DNA from: CBDCUQ01 sp965222835 | Lineage (GTDB): Bacteria > Pseudomonadota > Alphaproteobacteria > Rhizobiales > Hyphomicrobiaceae | Length of the DNA stretch: 64,000 nucleotides | Direction: 5' to 3' | Assembly (NCBI GenBank): GCA_965222835.1 | Contig: CBDCUQ010000004.1 | Location: forward strand, 372,001-436,000 | In this document: positions 43,648-52,433 of the stretch, one piece after another | How the letters are laid out: every line of letters begins with the position of its first letter | Numbering within the stretch: position 1 is the stretch's first letter | Notes under the pieces: model-generated | Told to the model about the DNA's origin: nothing | Seen by the model: the letters and a program-made list of their open reading frames with translations, nothing else | Database searches by the model: none | Program-made: the position numbers and the translations under genes

Positions 43648-44055
43648 ATGCTTAAACTGCCGTTAAAGAAAGTCTTGATTGTTGACGATGACCCCATCCA
43701 GAGGGAGCTTCTCGAATCCTATCTGATTGAGCGTGGTGTCAATGATGTCTTGATGGCGACGAATGGTGAGGAAGCCAAGAGGCGCTTGGCGGCTGAAGGC
43801 TCTGCAATCGATCTCATCGTCAGCGACATTAACATGCCCGAGATGGACGGGGTTGAATTCCTCATGCATATTTCTTCGTCGGGTACAAAGACGGCGCTTG
43901 TGTTTGTCAGCGGGGCGATTTCTCCGGTTATTGCGGGCGTTGAGGCCCTTGCAAAACGACTGCCCGTCAATTTTCTCGGTCTCATCAAGAAGCCCACGTG
44001 CGCTGAGAAACTGGACGAAGTGATTTCGAAATTGCCTCAAATCGAGGCAGCCTAA
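43648..44055 (+). CDS. Single-domain response regulator
   Basis: A 135-aa CheY-like receiver without an output domain. It has KVLIVDDDPIQREL with the acidic pocket, the phospho-acceptor aspartate in IVSDINMPEMDG, a serine switch in LVFVSGAIS and a lysine in GLIKKPTC. No kinase is adjacent. Such proteins act by docking to partners or as phosphate sinks. It is divergent from cobB. Confidence 0.9.
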   Translation: MLKLPLKKVLIVDDDPIQRELLESYLIERGVNDVLMATNGEEAKRRLAAEGSAIDLIVSDINMPEMDGVEFLMHISSSGTKTALVFVSGAISPVIAGVEALAKRLPVNFLGLIKKPTCAEKLDEVISKLPQIEAA

Positions 44056-44091
44056 GATCTGTCTCTGGCTGGAGGGCCGCCGGCCGGGCGC

Positions 44092-45180
44092 CTACTTTTT
44101 TTTCTTCTTTCGATAGACCGTCTTCTTTCGGCTCTTTCTCTTGTATTTCGGTTTTGCCGGGGGCTTGGGGCGTGCCGAGGTGACGACCGCCTCAATCGTT
44201 TTGTCAGCTATGACTGAGGGTGCCAACGACGCTACCGTGGCATCGGACAGTGAGAGGACGTACGTCGGATGCGGGCCAAGGCAGCCCCAGTATCGTTTGC
44301 TCAAATTCCGTTCGCGTATAATCGGGCGTTCGTAGCGGGTTTCCGGTAAGGACCATATGGTTGGTCCAGGGACGAGCTTTTTCCACGGCGCAACTGAAAA
44401 TCCGTATTCGAGCAGATGCTTTGCCAAGATCTTGCGGGCTTTGCCGTTCACTGATCCCATGACGATGGCGACGATGCGTTGGCCTTCGCGCGTGGCGCTG
44501 GCGACGATGTTGTAGCCTGCCGAACAGGTGAAGCCGGTCTTCATGCCATCTGTGCCGGCATACGTTCTCAGAAGCGGATTGTGGTTGCCATAAGTGCGCT
44601 TCCCGATCTGGGCGCTTTCAATTGCAAACATCGAGAGGTACTGCGGGAAGCGCTCGCTAATTGCCTCGGTGAGGATGGCCATGTCGCGGGCCGTGGTGTG
44701 TTGGTGTTCACCCGGAAGTCCGTGCGGGTTGATGAAGCGCGTTGCATACATGCCAAGCCGGTGGGCGGTTGCATTCATCCGAGCAACGAACGCGTCTTCT
44801 GTTTTTTCCAATGCCTCGGCGATGGCGACGGCAATGTCGTTTGCGGACCGAATGAGGAGTGCTTTCAGGGCATGGTCGAATGAGATCTTCTTGTTGGCGC
44901 CGAGGCCGAGGCGCATTCGTGGGCGGCTGGCGGCATACTTTGAAATCGTGATTTTCGTGTCGGGTTGCGCTCTTCCCGACTCATAGGCCTCGAACACCAA
45001 GTACGCCGTCATCATCTTTGTGAGTGAGGCGGCGTACCATGGTTGATCCGCATCCTCGGCATAGAGGACCCGTCCGTTTGATGCGTCGTAGACAAGAAGT
45101 GTCCCGGCGTTGGCAGGGATGACCGCGAACAGCGCTGCCAAGACTGAGCAGACCGTGATTTTGATGGCTTGCCTAAACAT
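44092..45180 (-). CDS. D-alanyl-D-alanine carboxypeptidase, low-MW PBP
   Basis: A 362-aa secreted or periplasm-facing penicillin-binding protein (DacA/DacC group), which trims peptidoglycan pentapeptides. A signal peptide ending PANA precedes the serine peptidase domain with SLTK (SxxK), SAN (SxN) in LIRSANDIAVA and the KTG motif in DGMKTGFTCSAGY. The C-terminus is strikingly basic (PKYKRKSRKKT, ending KKKKK), which may bind anionic envelope polymers. The ATG at 45180 is chosen because the signal peptide starts there. Confidence 0.9.
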   Translation of the reverse strand: MFRQAIKITVCSVLAALFAVIPANAGTLLVYDASNGRVLYAEDADQPWYAASLTKMMTAYLVFEAYESGRAQPDTKITISKYAASRPRMRLGLGANKKISFDHALKALLIRSANDIAVAIAEALEKTEDAFVARMNATAHRLGMYATRFINPHGLPGEHQHTTARDMAILTEAISERFPQYLSMFAIESAQIGKRTYGNHNPLLRTYAGTDGMKTGFTCSAGYNIVASATREGQRIVAIVMGSVNGKARKILAKHLLEYGFSVAPWKKLVPGPTIWSLPETRYERPIIRERNLSKRYWGCLGPHPTYVLSLSDATVASLAPSVIADKTIEAVVTSARPKPPAKPKYKRKSRKKTVYRKKKKK

Positions 45181-45272
45181 CGTCGCTCGACAGGATGCCA
45201 CAAATTCCACTTTGCCAGCGGAAGTATGTCACTCGTGGCGCCCTTAGGGCCAGCGGAGAATTATCTATTTCA

Positions 45273-46379
45273 TCACTGTTGTTGCCAATCCGTCCCGCAT
45301 TGAGCGCGGTGGCGGAGCAGGTGGTCGGCCAGCACGATGGCCATCATGGCTTCTCCAATGGGCACGGCACGAATGCCGACGCACGGGTCGTGTCGGCCCT
45401 TTGTGATGATATCGGCCTCGTGGCCAAATTTGTCGATGGTTTGGCGGGGCTGAAGGATGGATGACGTGGGCTTGACCGCGAAGCGCACGACGACCGGCTG
45501 GCCAGTGGAAATGCCGCCGAGGATCCCCCCGGCGTGATTGGAAAGAAAGCGTGGTTTTCCGTCGGGACCCATTCGGATTTCGTCGGCGTTTGCCTCACCG
45601 GTTAGTTCGGCTGCCGCCATACCCGCGCCAATCTCGACGCCTTTGACGGCATTAATGCTCATCATGGCGCTAGCAAGATCTTGATCGAGCTTGGCATAGA
45701 GCGGTGCACCGAGTCCGGGCGGCACGCCTTCTGCAACAACTTCGATCACGGCACCGATGGACGAGCCCTCTTTGCGGATCGCATCAAGATAGTGCGTCCA
45801 CTCCGGTACAGACCCGGGATCGGGGCAGAAGAAGGGATTGCTGTCGATGGTGTCCCAGTCCCATTGCGAGCGATCGACCTTTTTTTCGCCGATTTGGACA
45901 AGGGCGGCGCGCACTGTCATGCCAGGCCCCAAGACCTTGCGGGCAATGGCGCCGGCTGCGACGCGCATGGCGGTCTCTCGTGCTGAGGAGCGGCCGCCGC
46001 CGCGATAATCGCGGATGCCGTATTTTTGCCAGTAGGTGAGATCGGCGTGACCCGGGCGGAATTTGTCTTTTATGTCGCTGTAATCCTTGGAGCGTTGATC
46101 GACGTTGTGGATCAGTAGCGAGATGGGGGCGCCCGTCGTGACATGGTCTCCGGCTTCGTTTTGGAACACGCCCGACAGTATCTCCACTTCATCGGGCTCC
46201 TTGCGCTGTGTCGTGAAGCGCGATTGGCCTGGACTGCGCCTGTTCAGCTGGTGTTGGATCTCTTCCTGCGTGATCGGAATTCCGGGTGGGCATCCGTCGA
46301 TGATGCAGCCGATGGAGGGCCCATGGCTTTCTCCCCAGGTGGTGATGCGAAAGAGATGACCGAATGTGTTGTGTGACAT
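45273..46379 (-). CDS. aroC: Chorismate synthase
   Basis: A 368-aa chorismate synthase, the last shikimate-pathway enzyme, using reduced FMN to convert EPSP to chorismate. It begins MSHNTFGHLFRITTWGESHG and contains the GESHGPSIGCIIDGCPPG, RRSPGQSRFTTQRKE and GRSSARETAMRVAAGA signatures. It is upstream of the carboxypeptidase on the same strand, with 92 bases between. Confidence 0.97.
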   Translation of the reverse strand: MSHNTFGHLFRITTWGESHGPSIGCIIDGCPPGIPITQEEIQHQLNRRSPGQSRFTTQRKEPDEVEILSGVFQNEAGDHVTTGAPISLLIHNVDQRSKDYSDIKDKFRPGHADLTYWQKYGIRDYRGGGRSSARETAMRVAAGAIARKVLGPGMTVRAALVQIGEKKVDRSQWDWDTIDSNPFFCPDPGSVPEWTHYLDAIRKEGSSIGAVIEVVAEGVPPGLGAPLYAKLDQDLASAMMSINAVKGVEIGAGMAAAELTGEANADEIRMGPDGKPRFLSNHAGGILGGISTGQPVVVRFAVKPTSSILQPRQTIDKFGHEADIITKGRHDPCVGIRAVPIGEAMMAIVLADHLLRHRAQCGTDWQQQ

Positions 46380-47217
46380 GAATGCCGCATTTTGCGTGGC
46401 CCCTTATAGAGGTCCGCAATTTCTGAAGGGTAGCATCGGCAACACTGGGCTGCCGTAGCTCATTTTATCACTCATAAGTTGCCTTATTGCCTACTGCAAG
46501 CACGTGTTGTTCGGGGGCCGATTGGCAGACTCGGCTGACGCAGATATGCAGGAGAGGTACCCGTGTGTCTTGTGCCCGCCATGGAAAGGAGGGATCTGAC
46601 ATTGGGTGCAGGATGTTGGGTCCCGCGGCCACGCTGTGGTCAGCGGTGGTTTGGCGTGTGTGGCGTTTGCTGTTGCGTTTTCACGGACCGCTCTTGGAGG
46701 CCTGAGCAGCCGCCTTGAGAGGCTCGTAGTGGTATGGGAAGAGCTGGAGTGGCCGCTACTCCGGCTCTTCCTTTTTTGCGCCGTACCGGATTTCGATCCT
46801 GGCGTGTCGTTGTTCTTGGAGCAAAACCGTGTATCGCGGCCTACGCCTCCTAAGGCTGTTTCATGCCGAATGCACTTATTGTCCGTATGCTTCGGTGTTG
46901 TATTTCCGTGCACGTTGAGTCGCGGCCGTTCTGTCTCGTTGAGCCGCTGCGAGGCCGGACATTTGTCCTCGTAGGGCTGATCATGATGCAGTGCACGCTA
47001 TTGAATCCGGCCGTTCTTGTGGGCTGCGGGCAATAATTTAGCGGTTGCGAAATAGCTGTGCAGACATTTGGTCGTGGTTCTCTTAGGTTGCCTGCGGGGG
47101 AGACAATCTGTTTTGAGCAGCGCGCTTCCGAGCGTTGCTGATCGCCGACCGGGCACAGTTGCCGCCGATACGGAGTGTTCTTTCCCTTGGGCAACACAAT
47201 CCTCGAGGAGGAACACC
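46380..47217. other. 838-base region without a recognised protein gene
   Basis: This stretch between aroC and the DUF1097 gene holds no recognisable protein. It does contain a strong plus-strand terminator at 46737-46777 with no recognised gene before it. Upstream of that are a sharp AAAGGAGG ribosome-site-like sequence at 46585-46592 and short frames, for example 46581-46718, 45 codons rich in Cys and Trp. A small RNA or a very short protein ending at the terminator is plausible. The half from 46778 to 47217 shows nothing I recognise until GAGGAGG before the next ATG. Confidence 0.5.
46737..46777 (+). terminator. Strong orphan rho-independent terminator
   Basis: A long hairpin (GGAAGAGC and GGAGT arms pairing with ACTCC and GCTCTTCC) is followed at once by TTTTTT. 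It is textbook in shape on the plus strand, but no recognised plus-strand gene precedes it. Confidence 0.85.
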
Positions 47218-47733
47218 ATGAACCTCGTTACAGCGCTGGCATTGGTTATCGGCATACTCGGCGGAGTCGCCACTTGGCTATTGCTGGGCTTCGAACCGGT
47301 TGCAGTCTACAAGCTGCATATCTGGGCTGCGTTTATCGGTTGGGCCAGTTTCTATCATTGCGGCGGTGGCTTTAGCGGTCTGCAGAACGCGATCATTGCG
47401 GGTATCTGGGGGGCGATCATGGCTGCGGTCGCGTTCATTCTGATGCCTATCGTTGGCATGGAGACTGTCGGCGCGGCCATCTGCGTCGGTGTTACCGTCG
47501 CGATTATGATCCTTGGCGCGCACATTCCATTGCTGTCTGCGATTCCGGCAGCCGTGTATGGATACGCCTCGACGGCAGCGTTCGCATTGCTGATTTCCGG
47601 AGCCGACGCATCCACAGCCGTAACATCGCCCGACATCACCGTGAATCCGGCACTTAACATTGCCGCGTCGCTCGCCATCGGCGCCATATTCGGATTCGTA
47701 TCTGAACTGATCGCAAAGGCCATTTCTAGGTAG
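47218..47733 (+). CDS. DUF1097-family membrane protein
   Basis: A 171-aa protein with about five transmembrane helices, matching the DUF1097 pattern of small hydrophobic proteins: ALALVIGILGGVATWLL, HIWAAFIGWASFYHCGG, GAIMAAVAFILMPIVG, and a final NPALNIAASLAIGAIFGF. Function is unknown. The ATG is preceded by GAGGAGG at good distance. It is monocistronic, converging on the hydrolase gene. Confidence 0.75.
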   Translation: MNLVTALALVIGILGGVATWLLLGFEPVAVYKLHIWAAFIGWASFYHCGGGFSGLQNAIIAGIWGAIMAAVAFILMPIVGMETVGAAICVGVTVAIMILGAHIPLLSAIPAAVYGYASTAAFALLISGADASTAVTSPDITVNPALNIAASLAIGAIFGFVSELIAKAISR

Positions 47734-47768
47734 TGGCCGCAGCTCTTGGCGAATGAAATGTGATCTAC

Positions 47769-47797
47769 GGCCGTCCTCGTTTCGTCGGGGGCGGCTG
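47769..47797. terminator. Terminator-like hairpin between convergent genes
   Basis: A GC-rich imperfect hairpin (GGCCGtCC and GGggGCGGC arms) lies between the stops of the DUF1097 gene and the hydrolase gene, where a two-way terminator is expected. Its left part is shared with a better hairpin at 56373-56405. Confidence 0.45.
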
Positions 47798-47880
47798 TTA
47801 TGCTCTCAGAGCCTGCGCGTCAAAACGCCAGCAGTCGTTCTCAATCGTTTCCTACACGTCGGCATAACAATGTTTGCTCA

Positions 47881-48774
47881 TTATTGAGGCATCGAAGCCG
47901 GTTCGAGCAGGCCAAACGCTTCCTCGGCTCGACTCGAAGCGAGCATGCGAGATGAAGAATGCCCAACGTTTGGTGCCACAACTAGCTTCCAGGCGAACGG
48001 CCAGGACCTTTCCTGGGCGATACGGCGTGCTTCTTGGAAGACAAAGCGGCCTCGTTCATAGCGATTCGCGCCTTGGCGCATGGCACCGGCATTCTTTACG
48101 AGAAGCTTCTCACCCCGATCCTCCTCACCAAGATAAATTGTAATTGGAAGTGAAAGGTACGTTCTGATGTGTTCGTCTACGCTCCGGCGTGGGTCCAATC
48201 CGGCAAAGCCAAATGGTATGGCTTCGTGTTTTGACGGCAGTACGTGCGCGGAGGGGTTGGCGATTACGATGCGCTTTGGACCTGGCGGTGGAGAATAAGC
48301 AGCGATGCGCGATAAGAACTGCGCCCCTGCGGAATGGCCAAATAGGAGATATGGAATTTCGGCATTCCCCGACCACCTGCGTCCCCAGGCTATCAGTGCG
48401 TCCAACAAGGGACCCGTCCATTGGCGCCGAGACTGCACTTTATCCTTACGGATAACGCCTGCCCTCTGGTAGCGCCAATTCGGAAATCTTTTGCGATCGA
48501 GTTCTGGCGCGAGGACGAGAAGGCAAGCCCGGTCTGCGAGCGGAGTCGCACGGTCGCGATAATCATCGGCGTTGCGATGATAACCTGCGAAAACGAAAAG
48601 CAGCGTGATGGCGTTGCACTTTCGAGGCCGATATGTGTAGACGGAGATGGCACGCTCGCCAATTAAGGCTACTTCAAATCCCTTGCCCGACGGCTCGCGT
48701 GCTTCAACAGCTGTGCTCGCGCACAACAGGCAAAGCAACAGCATCAAGGGATACTTTCTGATTGCCGCTCTCAT
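47881..48774 (-). CDS. Secreted alpha/beta hydrolase
   Basis: A 297-aa hydrolase with a signal peptide (YPLMLLLCLLCASTAVEA). It has the alpha/beta-hydrolase nucleophile elbow GHSAGA, an early LLFVFAGYHRNADDYRDRA oxyanion-type segment, and a candidate catalytic histidine in APNVGHSS. It is distantly like PHB-depolymerase or feruloyl-esterase-like enzymes, but the substrate is unknown. Its start overlaps the stop of the CphA-like gene by four bases (ATGA), so it is the last gene of the five-gene operon and should act outside the cytoplasm, perhaps on the exported product. Confidence 0.75.
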   Translation of the reverse strand: MRAAIRKYPLMLLLCLLCASTAVEAREPSGKGFEVALIGERAISVYTYRPRKCNAITLLFVFAGYHRNADDYRDRATPLADRACLLVLAPELDRKRFPNWRYQRAGVIRKDKVQSRRQWTGPLLDALIAWGRRWSGNAEIPYLLFGHSAGAQFLSRIAAYSPPPGPKRIVIANPSAHVLPSKHEAIPFGFAGLDPRRSVDEHIRTYLSLPITIYLGEEDRGEKLLVKNAGAMRQGANRYERGRFVFQEARRIAQERSWPFAWKLVVAPNVGHSSSRMLASSRAEEAFGLLEPASMPQ

Positions 48775-51041
48775 CGTATCGTGGCCGGCATCACACGTAA
48801 TGCTCTGGCGATCTGCTCAACAGTAATGCCAAGCCCGAGAGCCATCGCGATGGCGTAGAGCCGTGTCTCAATTCTTCGAGAACGGTGACCGGTTAGAGCC
48901 GCGGACTGAGTTTTGATCGGACTCACCGCGGTCGCCGACGCCGACTGCGGGTTGGCCGGAAGACACGCCGCCTCAGTCTCGCCTTCGTAGATGGCGATGT
49001 GCCGCACGCCGTCTATCCATTTTTGAATGACGGCATTGCCCCCAGAAGCAAGATGCTTTTGAATCCGGCGTGTGAAACCACTGCGCGTAACTAGCGTGAT
49101 GCGGCTTCTGTCGATATTTTCAGTTGCTTTGATCGCCAGATCGTTACGAACGCCGAACACAAACCGATTGGGGTTTGACTTCAACAGCACCGCGAGCGCG
49201 ACTTTGAATGCCTTGAGATCTGTCTCGGGGGCCGGTGCTCTAATTGCCGCGACATTGACATTGTCCAATTGCAGCCCTCTGCGAATGATACCGGCCGGTG
49301 CCTGCGTCGAAATAAGTGTGTCGACGTGCGGATCTCGGATCAACGAACGTACGGTCCGAATTGCGTTGCTGTCTCTTAGTTCGCTGCGAACCCCGTTGAC
49401 AAATGAGTGGTTTCTGATTGCCATGCCGACCGATCGCTCGGAGTGTCGCAAGATCTCATCAAGGTCCCTCGCAACTACGGCGGTGCGCTGTTCGCCGATT
49501 AGGACTGCGGATGATACATTGCCGCGACTTCCGTCGGGATAGATTGTATCAAGGGTCGCACCGCCAACGTCTCGGGATTTGCCATAGCGGGGAAAGGCAT
49601 GCATGCCGAGGCCGGGTCGCGAATTCAATTCGATGATGGCGCCGCCGATATCCTTGTAGGACTGCGAGATGTCGGGGGTTATGAAGTCGATGCCGGCGAC
49701 ATCGAGACCGACGACGCACGCGGCCCGTTCTGCTGCCCTGGCATTGTCGGGATGAACCTCGTCCGTGACGTCGATCGAATATCCGCCTTGAGATACGTTG
49801 GCAATTTCCCTGAGCGCGAGCTTTCTGCCGTTGGCGAGGACGGAATCGAATTCAAGATCGTATTTGGAAAGGTGTCGCGAAAGCCGCTTGTCGAGGCCGA
49901 CCTTGACGAGCCGGAAGCCATCTCGGAATGGATCCTCGTTGAGGTCGACTACAAGTTCGCGAATGGTGCGAGCGCCGTCGCCGACGATCTCGGGCGGAGC
50001 GACACGTAGAGCTGCGACGAACTTATTGTTGATGACCAGAAGCCGGTAGTAGTCACCTGCAATGAACTCCTCAACAATTACTTTTGGATCTTTCGTTGCC
50101 GCGCTCTTATAGGCGGCAGGAATATCGTCTGGCCCGGAAGCAAGGGTCACGCCGTACCCCCCGTAACCTTTGAGAGGTTTTACGATGACAGGATATCCAA
50201 TTGCTTCTGCGGCGCGCCTTATGGCCTTCTTGCTATTCGCCTGCATCTGCTTTGGGACCGGCAAATGATTGGAACGCAGCGTTCGCGTCGCGAGACGTTT
50301 GTGCACCGAGAGCTGGCTTGCTGTGTGGCTGGTATTTCCGGTTAGCGACGCCCTGAAATACTGCTGGCTCTTGCCTTGCCCCAAGCGGAGATAAGACGTG
50401 CCCAGATATGCGCAATCTATGTTTCGCGCCTTGGCTGCTTCCCTGATGACGCACACGGTTGTCGTCAGGCGGCGTGACCGCACTTTTGCAAGTAGACTTT
50501 CGATGAGACTCTGGTACCGGCGTTGCGCTTCGTCCGCCTCGCCGGCTAACTCTTCGATGAAAAGAGCGTTCACGCCGGCAATCGCCGCGTCGGCACAATG
50601 CTTGGACAGGCTGGGAGATTTGGTGGCCCAGCAAGCAACGACCTGTCCTTTATCAGCGGGCTGGTAAAGGTTCGCAAACTCAACAGTATCCAGACGATGC
50701 ATATTGGCGGCGGCGGCCGTCTCGATCGCGATGATGGCCTCGAGTAGAATATTGGCGACCTTTGTTGGTTCGTCTTTGAGCCGTTCGCAGAAGGCCTGCG
50801 TTCGTATCGGTTCGTCGATAAGCGTCGGTAAGGTAAGGAAGAGTTCCTCGAATCGAGCGGCGAGCTCTTTACCAGACCAAATCAGATCACCGAGGTCGCC
50901 GAGATGGATTTGCTTCAAGAGCACAGTCTTGTGGAAGTAGGGGTTGCAACCGTGGAGGACGGAGTTTGAAACTCCTGATAAGAGCTGGGCTTCACCGCGT
51001 TTTCTTGGCGGTGGGGTGAAGTCTGCTGAATGAAGGTTCAT
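48771..51041 (-). CDS. Cyanophycin-synthetase-like ligase, truncated Mur part
   Basis: A 756-aa protein related to cyanophycin synthetase CphA. Residues 1-200 match the CphA N-domain poorly; 215-265 carry YLRLGQGKSQQYFRASLTG and the HLPVPK entry. The ATP-grasp domain (about 247-480) looks complete, with GYPVIVKPLKGYGGYGV, EEFIAGDYYRLLVINNKFV, VGDGARTI, SIDVTDEVHPDN and the metal-binding IIELNSRPGLGMH. The Mur-ligase-like part (505-750) lacks the expected GTNGKTT P-loop (SSAVLIGEQRTAVVA instead) and ends before the Mur C-terminal domain. CphA2-type enzymes also have one working site. Likely role: isopeptide bond formation from amino acids or dipeptides. TAGGAG precedes this ATG. Confidence 0.78.
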   Translation of the reverse strand: MNLHSADFTPPPRKRGEAQLLSGVSNSVLHGCNPYFHKTVLLKQIHLGDLGDLIWSGKELAARFEELFLTLPTLIDEPIRTQAFCERLKDEPTKVANILLEAIIAIETAAAANMHRLDTVEFANLYQPADKGQVVACWATKSPSLSKHCADAAIAGVNALFIEELAGEADEAQRRYQSLIESLLAKVRSRRLTTTVCVIREAAKARNIDCAYLGTSYLRLGQGKSQQYFRASLTGNTSHTASQLSVHKRLATRTLRSNHLPVPKQMQANSKKAIRRAAEAIGYPVIVKPLKGYGGYGVTLASGPDDIPAAYKSAATKDPKVIVEEFIAGDYYRLLVINNKFVAALRVAPPEIVGDGARTIRELVVDLNEDPFRDGFRLVKVGLDKRLSRHLSKYDLEFDSVLANGRKLALREIANVSQGGYSIDVTDEVHPDNARAAERAACVVGLDVAGIDFITPDISQSYKDIGGAIIELNSRPGLGMHAFPRYGKSRDVGGATLDTIYPDGSRGNVSSAVLIGEQRTAVVARDLDEILRHSERSVGMAIRNHSFVNGVRSELRDSNAIRTVRSLIRDPHVDTLISTQAPAGIIRRGLQLDNVNVAAIRAPAPETDLKAFKVALAVLLKSNPNRFVFGVRNDLAIKATENIDRSRITLVTRSGFTRRIQKHLASGGNAVIQKWIDGVRHIAIYEGETEAACLPANPQSASATAVSPIKTQSAALTGHRSRRIETRLYAIAMALGLGITVEQIARALRVMPATIR

Positions 51042-51096
51042 GGCCGTACTCCTAGGCAGCACGGATGAATACCTATAGTCGTCCGATCGTGGGCGG

Positions 51097-52416
51097 TCAT
51101 TGTTCTCGTAGTCCTCGTTGCATTGTGCGTGTGATTGGAGCCGTGAGATATTGGAAGGCCGTGCGTTCTCCCGTTTGAATGAATACGTCGGCACCCATTC
51201 CAGCAAGTACCGCGACCGCTTGTTGCTTAACGGATTCCGGATCAAGCTGAACGCGTACCAAGTAGAACGGTCTGTCATCTTCGGTCAGACGGTCCGCTGA
51301 TATACTTGAGAGGATTCCCCTGATCGGGCGAGCATCTCGGCGGCCCATCGAGGTCAATTGAACGTAGGCCTCAAGTCCGGCGCGAACTTCATCTCGGTCT
51401 TCGGGACGCAGACGCGCTTCCACGACCAGTTGATCGCTGCTCGGAACAATCTCCATCAGCGTATCGCCGGTTCTCACAACGCCGTCACGGCTGTGTATTT
51501 GAACGTTGACCACGGTGCCTTCGATCGGTGCGCGGATTTCCGTTCGCTGCAGTTGGTCCCGCGCCGGGATAAGGCGTCGGGAAATTTCGTATGCTTTCGT
51601 GCGTTGCTCCCGCAGGTTTTCAACAGCATGTGCGACGCGCGCGCTCTTGAGTTCCGTCGATTTTAGGTCGAGCTCAAGAATACGTTGTTTCGTCTGAGCG
51701 ATATTCGCCTGCATTTTTGCCCGGTCACCCTCCAGCTCAGCCATTTCTCGCTGCAACTTGAGTAGACGGGAATGCGGAGTGAGTTTCTTGCGGAAGAGTT
51801 TCTTTGCGGACTTCATCTCTTCTGCGAAGTAATTTAGTTGAAGCTCGATTGCTTTAAGCTGCCCTGTGAGCCCATTGACCTCTTCTTCGGACTGCAGCAG
51901 CTTTTGTTTCATGACTGACAGAGTGTGCGTCAGCAGCTCCTTCTGGCTCTTGAAGACGCGAGTCTGAGCATGCATCGCAGCTTGGGCCGCGTTGTCGCCA
52001 GCTTCGGTGAGCTCCTTTGGGAATCGAATTTCTTCGAGGCCGTCTCGTTCCGCAATGTATTGCGCTGTTAACGCAAGTGCCTCGTAATATTGTGCTTGAA
52101 GTCTTGCCACGTTCGCGGAGGCGACAACGTCACCGAGTTTTACGAGGACCTGACCGGCTTCCACGTAGTCCCCGTCGCGGACGTGAATCTTCTTGATGAT
52201 TCCGCCTTCGAGGTGCTGAATCTTCTTGCGGTGCGAATCGACGCTCACGACGCCAGGTGCGATGACCGCGCTTTTGATCGGCGCCAGAAAGGCCCACGTT
52301 GAAAACAATGCCACCAAACTTGCGAGCACAAGGAACCCGGCGTAAATCGCTCGCTTAGGAAATGGCGGATCGGCCGGTGTCAGGTCGTCCTTGAGTGTGT
52401 TCAGAGTCTCGGTCAT
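51097..52416 (-). CDS. HlyD-family membrane fusion protein (PrtE-like)
   Basis: A 439-aa type I secretion adaptor. It has one N-terminal transmembrane helix (AIYAGFLVLASLVALFSTW), then a lipoyl-like half SVDSHRKKIQHLEGGIIKKI, a long coiled coil (residues about 110-290), the second lipoyl half IRAPIEGTVVNVQIHSRDGV, and a C-terminal barrel with the family's late YLTAPITRTM. It should link the ABC exporter encoded 17 bases upstream to an outer-membrane channel; no TolC homologue is in the window. It lies 55 bases before the CphA-like gene. Confidence 0.88.
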   Translation of the reverse strand: MTETLNTLKDDLTPADPPFPKRAIYAGFLVLASLVALFSTWAFLAPIKSAVIAPGVVSVDSHRKKIQHLEGGIIKKIHVRDGDYVEAGQVLVKLGDVVASANVARLQAQYYEALALTAQYIAERDGLEEIRFPKELTEAGDNAAQAAMHAQTRVFKSQKELLTHTLSVMKQKLLQSEEEVNGLTGQLKAIELQLNYFAEEMKSAKKLFRKKLTPHSRLLKLQREMAELEGDRAKMQANIAQTKQRILELDLKSTELKSARVAHAVENLREQRTKAYEISRRLIPARDQLQRTEIRAPIEGTVVNVQIHSRDGVVRTGDTLMEIVPSSDQLVVEARLRPEDRDEVRAGLEAYVQLTSMGRRDARPIRGILSSISADRLTEDDRPFYLVRVQLDPESVKQQAVAVLAGMGADVFIQTGERTAFQYLTAPITRTMQRGLREQ

Positions 52417-52433
52417 CCGAACGCCTATCCCCT

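Noticed and set aside
46606..46974. 122-codon plus-strand frame with GTG start after AAAGGAGG
   Set aside because: It runs straight through a strong terminator hairpin and T-run and has no recognisable pattern; the ribosome site spacing is too long.
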